This document shows positions 56,001 to 64,000 of a stretch of 64,000 nt of DNA, in pieces. Under the pieces are notes generated by a model, which was given only the letters and a program-made list of their open reading frames with translations, did no database searches and had not been told where the DNA came from. Location: positions 1 through 64,000 of the forward strand of contig WTXG01000042.1 of assembly GCA_022496185.1 (NCBI GenBank). Direction: 5' to 3'. Position 1 is the first letter of the stretch, and each line of letters opens with the position of its first letter. Both the position numbers and the translations under genes were made by a program. The DNA is from Multifurca ochricompacta (taxonomy: Eukaryota; Basidiomycota; Agaricomycetes; Russulales; Russulaceae).

Positions 56001-56554
56001 TGGCGGATGGGAGTTCTGTATAGACGTTGATACGTTTGAGATAGTTCTCAATGCAGTCAAACAGGTCGGCGAGCGCGTCATAGCTCGCGCTCATATCTTT
56101 TGCTGCCTAACGAACTGTTGAATCACAAGCACCCACTCGAAGGGGTAGGAGACACGCACAGCGAGGAGGACAGCAATGCTAGCGAAGACTACTTTTGCCG
56201 GCGGAAACACCTGCAGTGACAATGTAAAAGTAGAAGCAAGCGAATGTCATGCGGGCTTACCGAGCAAATGCTCTTATTGAAGGTGTTAGATAATGTGTGT
56301 ACGATACGCACTGTTGAGCAGAGTGGCCTCATTAACTGTATCTTCCAGTCACCCTTCCGAAAATCCTGGAAATCCTGAACTTGTCTGTGAAGGATATCAA
56401 GTACGGTGTCGATAGAGTCACAGCTTTTGACTTTGGTGGAAACGGAATCCCGATATAGGTCAGTTCCCGTTTGCGTAAGATACTCGTCCAAGGCAGCATT
56501 GAAGAGCAACTGAAAGCGAGAAGAGGAAAAAGTTGTTGTCTGAAATGATGTCAT
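53093..56554 (-). CDS. NACHT-ankyrin STAND protein
   Basis: The start is ATG 56554 (MTSFQTTTFSSSRFQLLFNA). Helical N-terminal exons follow (LDILHRQVQDFQDFRKGDWK; ASYDALADLFDCIENYLKRI; LVELLSILALATKQIKQGR; TALQKLDRLTLEESRM). The NACHT domain runs from about 55330 to 54600: splicing gives WIHGKPGSGKTVLC for Walker A, then YFYCDFRNATKQDVRGMLSS, IYIIVDALDECPNTSG for Walker B, and RICITSRPEPDIRAIL. The FRWVFCQFETLRRCLP and TLDETYERTLQSID region and the VVQFSHFSVKEFLTS motif come next, then at least five ankyrin-type repeats (TPLCAASGEGHLEVVQFLLS, TPLHLACAGGHREVVRLLVE), stop at 53093. Three one-base breaks (near 54327, 54064, 53421) sit at homopolymers. Such proteins are thought to sense non-self signals through the repeats. 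Confidence 0.87.
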
Positions 56555-57327
56555 GGAGCTGGAAGAAAGCAACTCGTTCGTTAACTGGATATAAAGTTGG
56601 ATTGAATGAGGGGAGAACGAGGTATATAAATTTTCATACTTTGCGAGGACGCCAAGTTGCCCTGAGACGTCGCGAGTGGCAGGTCTATGTTCTAGTTAAG
56701 GAAAATAGGCGCACAATGTGACTTACACTTTGACTGTTGTGGATATAGAATCATAGTACAACGCCGGGTGAGAATGGACAACAAGTGCATTGAGGTGAAC
56801 TGAAGCAGATCATGATGCCAGCATAGTTACAGCGAGGGGGACATCTGTCAGCACACGCTAAGCAGCAGACTGTGAGAGACGTCTTAGACGTACCAATTAA
56901 TCGAAAATTCCTTGCTCGCAATGCTACTTGTTGCGTATGTTAGCACAAGAGGCAGAATGTCACGCGGTCGTCGCTGCTCACACCATCACCAAGAGTATAC
57001 GACAACGCGTCTCGCTGTTTATAAAGACCAGATGAACTTGAGCATGATCACAAGTCGCCTTGCGTGCGTGTCTCGGGTACGTCCGTCAAAGACCCCAGAC
57101 GCTGACACACTGACCGCCCAAGTAGGGACTTTGTGCCAACTTGGCCGTAAGCAGTCAAGAGTAGGACCAAAGAAAGGGGAATTTGGCGTGGAAATGACAC
57201 GGTAATATAAGAACAATGAACGGTAAAAGCAAGACACAATACAAGATACAACACATTTTGTTGTTCAAGAAGCAAGCCTTCAGTTTATAATCAATTCAGT
57301 TTCGGGCGCCTAATTTCTACTGGTCAA
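56555..57327. other. Intergenic, no gene seen
   Basis: This holds the promoter of the NACHT-ankyrin gene (ATATAAA near 56590 and TATATAAA near 56620, in plus-strand reading) and otherwise no supported frame. Confidence 0.45.
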
Positions 57328-57787
57328 TCAAATGCCAGGATTGACCTGGATATATTGTAAAATGCCCACAAGTGCATGAGCATGAAGAGAGAAGATGGTG
57401 AGGATGACCAGGAAGCAGACAGCCCATACATAGGCAGACAGACTGTGTAATGGCGAGAACTTCAAACGCGCGATGAAGCGGACTGTCCCATGTTGCCGTC
57501 CCATGTCTATGTCACTCACTCTATTGGCCTTATCCAGTTTCGGGGCTTACCCCGTTGAGAAATGGACATTTTACAACAACACGAGTTGGGCCCTTGTGCT
57601 CCTGATGTTCCTCCAACAGACTCGTGTCACCTTCAAGCCACAGAATGTAGCAAGCCCACCTAACCCCGGATCTATCCCTGCTGATTGGACCGTAGAGTGG
57701 ATCAGAATGGAAAGTGCACTTCCCCAAATCTTGACCTTTCTTTACAAACTTAGTGCATTGTCCCATTGTTACTATAGCTATTGCCAA
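57328..57787 (-). CDS. Small membrane protein, partial model
   Basis: Two minus-strand segments look like one gene. The first (57787-57546) encodes GQCTKFVKKGQDLGK, GVRWACYILWLEGD, LLEEHQEHKGPTRVVVKCPF and is followed by a GTAAG donor. The second encodes SDIDMGRQHGTVRFIARLKF, then a C-terminal hydrophobic segment (SAYVWAVCFLVILTIFSLHA) and a stop at 57328. The intron would be about 35-45 nt and its exact acceptor is unclear by one base. A start codon was not fixed; exons may exist upstream of 57787. It is probably a tail-anchored or single-span protein; family unknown to me. Confidence 0.45.
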
Positions 57788-58032
57788 GTCCGTGGACCCT
57801 TTGTAATTACCAGACAGTCACGGCCTTTAGACATTCTGAAAAGTGCCAATACAGTGATTTAATACTCATAGTCAGAGGAGGCGAGAGTGTTCAGTCGGAG
57901 TTACGGAAACTCGGACCGGAAGACCCTGATGAAGAGCCGATTTTTTTTATAAACCTCTTGTGTGTACTTCAAGGACTTAGTCTCAGATTTAGTCAAAATA
58001 GACGATTAGCGAACCCAAAAACAACCACCATC

Positions 58033-59074
58033 ATGAGCAAGAACCGATTCTACCTCTCTCAGTGCGCTGATGCCGCATCGAAGAGCCCGATGTGCTTCAC
58101 TCTTGGTGCTGTTCTCGTCAAAGGAGGTAAAGTCATCTCAAGCGGTTATAATCACCACCGACCACACTACGATGGCGCCGAGGTGCGCACGCGCGGCCAT
58201 CGCAAACCTGTATCGATGCACGCGGAGATGCACGCGATCTTCAGCCTCACGGGTATGTCACCTTCATTCCGAAAGCAACAGGGCGCACACGCTGGTGCAT
58301 CTCCGCAGTTGCAAACGCCCTATACATCACGACCCGTCCCCCCGCCACCACCACCGCCACCACCCCGGTTATTTAAAGGGTCAGCGCCCCCCGCTAGATG
58401 CGAGGGGCACCACCCGGACCGCCTTCAATGCACCATTGGAAATAGACTCGGCATCGCCCCTTCCGCACAAGAGGGCATCCTTATCTGCTAAGCGCAAGCC
58501 CGGTAAGCGGGAGCATGTCGTGCGAGAGGAGGCGAAGGAGGAGGCAGAAGAAATGGAAGAGGAGCGGGAGCAGGAGGTCAGTAACGGGAGCAGGAGTGGC
58601 CACCTGGACAGAAGCCGTGGTGACAGTGGGAGCGAGAGTCACGGGGTGGCGAGTGGTGTGCGCTCTGGCAAGAACCGGGCACGGTTACGGGCACAGCCAT
58701 CTGATAGCGCGTTTTTTGCTCCTCGTAGCCCTCCTGCCATCACCGAGCCGGAGAAAGCGAAAGCATGGAGCGCTCGCCGGCGTGACCCTCGCATCAACGG
58801 TGGGGATATCTACGTCGCGCGGGTTACGAAAGTCGGCATGGGCAGTGCGAAACCGTGTTGGAGGTGTGTGGAGTGGTGTCGGTGGGCTGGCGTGAAGCGG
58901 ATCTTCCACTGGAACGGGGAGGATGGAAAGTTCGACATGGTTAAGGTCAATACGGCGGCGCGGGATCAATATGAGACCCATGCTGATATCCGCCTATACG
59001 CTGGGATGGTGAGATATTCAAATTTTGTTCTGGCTTTCGTCGGTATCTGATGATGTATTCATCAGGGCTGGTAA
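58033..59074 (+). CDS. CMP/dCMP deaminase-like protein
   Basis: ATG 58033 starts MSKNRFYLSQCADAASKSPM, then FTLGAVLVKGGKVISSGYNH and the zinc/catalytic motif HAE (SMHAEMHAIFSLTG). A long Pro-, Arg- and Glu-rich insert follows (about 58280-58740). The second half of the active site comes at 58800-58890 (INGGDIYVARVTKVGMGSAK, PCWRCVEWCRWAGVKRI, the PCxxC motif), then YETHADIRLYAG. The two halves lie in frames one base apart; the switch is somewhere in the C-rich stretch near 58340-58365 (or an intron I could not place). A donor GTGAGA at 59009 and an acceptor ending 59065 would give a short last exon and stop at 59074. Substrate is unknown; many fungi have a homologue with this conserved core. 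Confidence 0.78.
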
Positions 59075-59969
59075 TAGCTGTGATGTTTCTATGACATCTA
59101 GACAATCGTGATCATATGTCAGCTTGAATACGTTCATTACACCCTTGTCATTGGCCATGCAGAATGTGTTACTACCTACTACTTACATCCGTCAGGGGCT
59201 CATGTCTAGGAGCCTTGGGTGTGCTATTGTCATCTCAGCTCCCTAGTATGTTCGCGGCAGCAAATTGATCCTGTCCCGTCACTGGTAAAAAAAAAAGATA
59301 CCCATGCTCTAGGGCATCTGTTTAAGCAGGCGATATTTAGCCGCGCCGCTGGATCAAAATGAACCCCCATTCTCCAACGCCAACTTGTTAAGAAAGGAAG
59401 CATTTGAGAATGTCAGTTCGCTATGTAGCAGCCTCGACCAGATATACGAACGCACGACAGATTCTCCGCAAAATATAATATGCCAGCCTCTGATGTTCTT
59501 ATTTTGTGTGACATACAAAGTCGAGAAGGAAAGATAATCCAGACCCAACCGTGACGTCACGGGTTCACTCATATATTCTCAACCTCTCTTAACCGTCCAC
59601 TCACATCCCAATCTCATGTCACGCCGGAGTGGGCAGAAACGCCTTGGCAGAGATTCGCCATCGTACTCCAGTCCGCCTTGACCATAAACCTGCTGCTGAT
59701 GAAAATCGATGTGCACAGCTCAGTCCAAGTTCTTTTGAGTTGTGCAGGACGCCAATGATGATGGAAGTATGGTGATCAGTGAGGGACTGGGATATTCAGT
59801 TGCCTTGCGAATGACCTGTTCGCGTACGAGACAGACAAGTACAAAGTACGGGTGGGTATCGCGTCGCGCGATGATTACTATCCATATCTCAGAAACTCAC
59901 CATGTCCTAATACTGGACGGGCCTTTACCGAGGTATACGGCACGTTTCCTTCGTTTCCCTTCACTTCAC
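59075..59969. other. Intergenic, no gene seen
   Basis: No supported frame. It contains only a short A-run (59287-59297) before the solo LTR. Confidence 0.5.
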
Positions 59970-60577
59970 TGTAAGGATGGCTCGGGCGTTGAGCATGAAA
60001 CCTCCATCTATCGCCTCTCCCCTCTTTCATTACAAACCCTGAATTAGAGCACTTATGATCTAGTTCCGTATATTATCTTTTATCAGTACATTTGCATTCC
60101 GGGCCGCATGCCCGTCCATTCCTTCACAGTTTCACTACCTCCCGTCTTAATTGCCAGGTTTCACCTCCCCGTCTACATCATCTCCGCCTTTATTGCCTGG
60201 CATCATCTCACCTTATCTTCTTTCAACCCTAATTCACCCTCTTTCTGCTTCATAACTCGGTCTCTCTGCAAGTATATAAAGGTACATACAATGCTTGTAG
60301 TAGACCAGCCCGTGAGCCAACAGAAGCAGAAATCAATCGGCATTTCTCCCCTTTCTTTATCTTTCTTTTGTGTGCTAAAGAACTTTTGACGACATCAGCG
60401 CAAGGTCAAACGGAACCAGCAAAGCAGTAGATTCGCATCAGTTAAAGACGACGCACCCTCCTTCGAAGTCTAGTTATCCTTGGGACTCTTCTGCGCGCTC
60501 TCCCTCTCTTCGTTACCTCTCTCACCATTCAGGGAAAACTAACTTGCCTCGCACTCACTGCGGATTGGATCCGTACA
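59970..60577 (+). mobile_element. Solo LTR (608 bp), second-family Ty3 group
   Basis: It starts TGTAAGGATGGCTCGGGCG and ends GGATCCGTACA, with TCAC on both sides (59966-59969 and 60578-60581). It is the same family as 46962-47532 in the opposite orientation, and carries AAGTATATAAAGG (near 60270), the LTR promoter. Confidence 0.87.
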
Positions 60578-60581
60578 TCAC

Positions 60582-61471
60582 TCACGCACTGGATTGTGTA
60601 GATACACATTTCATCCTACCCTCTAACCTGAAGTGGATCGTCCAGTTAAGGTCGAGTTTGAATCGGTGCACGCTGCTCTCTTCACGTGGTCCGGATGGTT
60701 AGGCAAAGTTTCCCTAACGAACTTCCCTGACAAAGTCTGCCTGTGTGGTCCTGAATCCTAATACCCTTAGATACAAGGCTACAACGCGTTAAATGTGGGT
60801 GCTAGTCATCATGCAACAGATCGCGGGAATGTCAACGAACCAAATTAAACGTCCGTCATCTCTCGACTGACTGACTGACGTAGCGGCACAGTTTCCAAGT
60901 TTGAAAGCATCTTATAAGGTGATCGATTGCAAAGAAAAATAGGTATTCGAAAAGTGGTTTATTAGAGGTGAAGTCTATCAAAATCGAAAAAAACGATGGC
61001 CTGCTATTCTAGACACAGACACAGGTGAATCGTACGCTTTTGTCGCGCACAGTGAGGCGTGTCGAAATCAGTCAACCGAGAACTGGCCAATCGGGCCAGT
61101 GGAGTCGTGTTGAGAGCAAGAAAGAGTTCGAATTGAAAGCGATTGGACACTGTAGTAGAAGTAGCAAAGTACAAAAGACTTGAGCTGATGACTATGAACA
61201 ATAACATGACCATGACGCTTTATATACTGGCAACGCCTCCTTTGTCCCAACTCTCCTAACGGCTTTATGATATCACGGTGGGACCCGTTTCGGGTCAAGA
61301 TCATCGTTGAGGGACTAAAGGCGCGATGGGCGGGATAGAAAGACAGTGGGATGAAGAGTAGATAGCGAGGTCAAAAATTGATTGTATGCGATGTTTGCAC
61401 TATCTTTTCGGTGTGATTATCTCTATGCCTAGTCGTACATTCCACTCAGCATGGGAAGAAAATAAAGAGTA
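60582..61471. other. Intergenic, no gene seen
   Basis: Ordinary sequence with no supported frame. The last part is probably the 3' UTR of the F-box gene. Confidence 0.5.
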
Positions 61472-63752
61472 TCACCTTAGGAATCGCCAAACTTCGTTTT
61501 TGAGCGCCCGGAATTGAGCAACCCGTCGTCGAGTTGAAAGGTTGGCTTGGCCACACCCGCAATTGAATTGCACACAAGTAGCACCCCCGTACCCATTACC
61601 AACCATCCGAGTAATTCTCCCACCATTCCCACTCCGCTTGTGAGGTACCCACAAAAAAATCTTCCCAGCGGGCCGCCCCATATTCTCCAAAATCCGTATA
61701 CTCGTCAAACTCGTCGTTACCCCCTCGAACGACGACGGGTCCTCGTCTCCATTCCAGTGGAATTCCTCGACGAGTTTCTCCAATCCGTGCGCGCGCTGGG
61801 TGCTGATAGCGCATTGGTCAACGCTGAGCATCTTCAGCGGCGCACTGTGGGTCTTCCGACGTCGAATCGCGTTCGCAGGACGTCGTACACCGCGCCAGCG
61901 TTGGGCACGTTTCCAGAAAAGTTCAGCTTCCTCAGCAGGAGGGATGTCAACTTTGGGAAGACGAGTGTATGGGCGTGAGATTTATCAACCGCCTGCGATG
62001 GCCCAGAATCTCTGTTGCCTTGCCTCTTCTTTCCCTTGCTACCGGAAGGGGTAGCGTTGTTGTTGTTGTTGTTGTTGTTGTTGCCTTTGCCTCTTTTGGG
62101 AACGATTTTTGGGGGAGTGATGGTTCGTAGGAATGCGCTTGTCCCGTGTCCGCTGAGCTGAATTGTAGTGATCTTCACGCAGCGCCGGAAAAGGTCATCC
62201 CAGTCTAATGAATGAACTACTTCAGGGGCGGAGATGGAGAGAAACTCGAGCTCCTTAATAGGCAGCGTAGCGCATGCCCGTCTAAGGACGTCCACCAACG
62301 GGTCAAGGTCGGGTTGGGTGTCGAATGATAGAGTAAACTCCGCCTCGTTAGCCAGATCTCCTTCAAAGACGCGGGAAGGGTAAATGGTTGATGGCGGGGA
62401 GGCACTAGATGCGGTCATGTCTAGTACACGCTCAAAGTAATTGAGGCTAGCTCTGAAACTTCGGAAAGAGAAGGAGCCACGGTTATTGAAATGCGCCGAA
62501 ATGAGGGGGAGTATGTGACGGATTTGATGTTGATGATGTCCTGCAGAGTCTTCGGTGGAACAATGCAAGTGAAGCTTCGCCAGGGGAGATAGTTTGAGCG
62601 CTTTGAGCAAGTGCACAACGCGCGAACTCGATCCCGTAAGCCTAGGTGCGAAAGCCGTGGAAGGTGTACGGTCTGATGCTGCGAGGATTGGAAAGGCGTA
62701 GAAGGTAAACAGAACTCAAGGACGAGGTCCTCCAACGTTGAGGAGTGAGATAGTAGTACATCCATCAACTGATTAAAGCTGCCAGATGCAGGAACGCCAA
62801 TGGAAGCAGTGGGCGACACTTCTTCGAAGAGGCTCACTCTCAGCTGAGATAATTGGCTACGCGGTATAAAGGTCCAAGGGATGCAGACTTGGCAGAGGGA
62901 CAGGGTCCGCAGCTTGGGGGCTTTTCCCTTGAACAGCCTTGCCCCAGAGAGTTCTTGAGCGGTCACAGGGGAGGCGAAAGCAAGCCCGAGTTCGAAATGT
63001 TCCAAGGCCGGAGCCTCCAGTCCGCAAAGTTCTTTTACGCTGTCCGCGTGAATGCCCGACAGGCCGCGGAGGCGGAGCTCGCGAGTATGGGAGAGATGCG
63101 GTGGGAACATTGAGATGGTTTCAACGGTCGGCGTACCTAACAGGTTGATGTCCAACAGCGCGTTCTTTGCGCGAGCTAACATCTCGGCGATCCATCGTAT
63201 GCTCGTCGGGGAGCCTGAGATACTGGCCCACAGCATAGATTGATCCAGCGCGACTTGACGCCAGTGTCGGCACACATGCGTGACCTGTATCCAGCCCAAA
63301 GTTCGATTTCCGGACCAAGATGGCTCCTCAAGCGCAAGTAAATGAAATATTCGCGCAAGAAGCTCGGGGGAAGGAGGAAAATCGGCGCAAGGGCGTTCCG
63401 ACGCGTGCGCAGAGTGCCGAGGAGAAGCATGATAGTTTCTATCTCTTTCTCAACCATGTGAATGGCTGCAGCGCGTTCGCTCGGAATTCGGAGAACGGAT
63501 CTGAATGGGTTTGGCTCAAGTTCAAGATGAGCAAGTAGATCGGGGGATAAGTACGCCTGTGCGTTACTTGTCAAAATGTTAATCATCAGCTCAAGCTGAT
63601 ACACATGAGATATGTACTCACGTTTCGTGAGGGAAACCAATGGTGCCATTTCTATCCACCAGAGTAGAGGCACCAGTAGGTGAGGCTACTTGGAATTGAC
63701 TGCCCTTCTTGGAGACAGGTAAACCCTTATGGGCGGTTGTACGTTTTGACAT
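61472..63752 (-). CDS. F-box protein with LRR-like C-terminal region
   Basis: ATG 63752 (MSKRTTAHKGLPVSKKGSQF) opens a short first exon ending at GTGAGT near 63625. The next exon has a helical stretch (VEKEIETIMLLLGTLRTRRN), then the F-box: ALAPIFLLPP followed, one base out of frame, by LARIFHLLALEEPSW and THVCRHWRQVALDQSMLWAS. A long region with leucine-rich spacing follows (FELGLAFASPV, LRTLSLCQVCIPWTF, LEDLVLEFCLPS, LLLRKLNFSGNVP), with an asparagine tract, stop at 61472. F-box proteins recruit targets to SCF ubiquitin ligases; mushrooms carry many such genes. Three one-base breaks (near 63366, 62642, 61872) all fall at homopolymers, and the exon 1/2 phase is also off by one. Confidence 0.83.
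62055..62084. repeat. (GTT)n trinucleotide repeat in F-box gene
   Basis: Nine to ten GTT units on the plus strand encode nine consecutive Asn on the minus strand, inside a basic, disordered loop (VPKRGKG before, TPSGSKGKK after). Confidence 0.9.
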
Positions 63753-63785
63753 GATCGATCTAATAAAGTAGCCTTAGACACTTTG

Positions 63786-63800
63786 ATAAGTATATATGGG
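63786..63800 (-). promoter_or_regulatory. TATA box of the F-box gene
   Basis: On the minus strand CCATATATACTTATC lies about 40 bp before the ATG at 63752. Confidence 0.5.
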
Positions 63801-64000
63801 GGGAATGCGGGTCACAGCAGTCTGCACTTACCTTTTTACCTTTATCTTTACCCCGCACTCACACTCACGCAGTTCGCAGTCGGTCGCAGTCGCAGTTGCA
63901 GTCGCACAGTCACCTGACCTGTAGTCACGTGACACTATTTCGAAAACCTTCGAGTCTAGTCGTTGTGGTGAGTGTCATGGCCATCCATGGAAAGAAGACA

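Noticed and set aside
57473..57862. Plus-strand frame with a signal-peptide-like start
   Set aside because: The opposite strand encodes a more convincing two-exon membrane protein over the same bases, with a clear C-terminal membrane segment.
1..64000. RIP-like mutation as the cause of broken frames
   Set aside because: The defects are one-base deletions at runs, not C-to-T stops, and the LTRs of the young element are identical.

Overview
The window reads as a filamentous basidiomycete genome, most likely an Agaricomycete. Genes are split by many short introns (about 45-75 nt, GT..AG), and the gene content is typical of mushrooms: two NACHT-type STAND proteins (one with WD40 repeats, one with ankyrin repeats), two DUF6535-type membrane proteins and an F-box/LRR-like protein. 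The repeats are chromodomain Ty3/gypsy elements, a copia element and hAT-type MITEs. No rRNA, CRISPR or confident tRNA gene was seen. LAYOUT: Positions 1-18.0 kb form a nest of retrotransposons. A Ty1/copia element (RT/RNase H at 6992-8230, 3' LTR from 8500) was hit twice. A minus-strand Ty3 chromodomain element (1-6991, its distal end outside the window) truncates it. A second, unrelated minus-strand Ty3 element (8866-17904, target duplication CTAAC) sits inside its 3' LTR. Three solo LTRs with exact 5-bp target duplications are in turn inserted into those elements (496-1650 ATCGA; 9935-10643 GGCGA; 16620-17202 GGGGT). A young plus-strand chromodomain Ty3 element (18669-26141, duplication CTGTA, two apparently identical 591-bp LTRs) follows. 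From 26.1 to 30.1 kb there are truncated LTRs and a broken MITE. GENES: An Old Yellow Enzyme gene (30485-31802, +) and a short DUF6535-like membrane protein (34615-35516, +) come first. A large NACHT-WD40 gene (43252-36358, -) is divergent from a full DUF6535 gene (43655-46462, +). After a solo LTR and a complete hAT MITE (48246-48829, duplication ATTATAAC) come an NCS1 nucleobase/allantoin-type permease (51251-49140, -), a NACHT-ankyrin STAND gene (56554-53093, -), a small membrane protein (near 57328-57787, -), a CMP/dCMP-deaminase-like gene (58033-59074, +), another solo LTR (59970-60577) and an F-box gene (63752-61472, -). HOW THEY FIT: STAND NACHT proteins and DUF6535 membrane proteins belong to fast-evolving, repeat-rich accessory regions of mushroom genomes and are thought to act in non-self recognition; nothing here proves that for these copies. 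The OYE, NCS1 and deaminase genes look like ordinary metabolic genes. TWO MAIN OBSERVATIONS: (1) The chromodomain Ty3 family appears to prime reverse transcription with its own mRNA 5' end. Eleven bases in the LTR are perfectly complementary to eleven bases just after the LTR, and two diverged copies show a compensatory base change. (2) Nearly every broken reading frame in the window, in host genes and in the young element alike, is explained by one missing base in a short homopolymer. That looks like sequence under-calling rather than true pseudogenes, so many frameshifts noted below may not be real.
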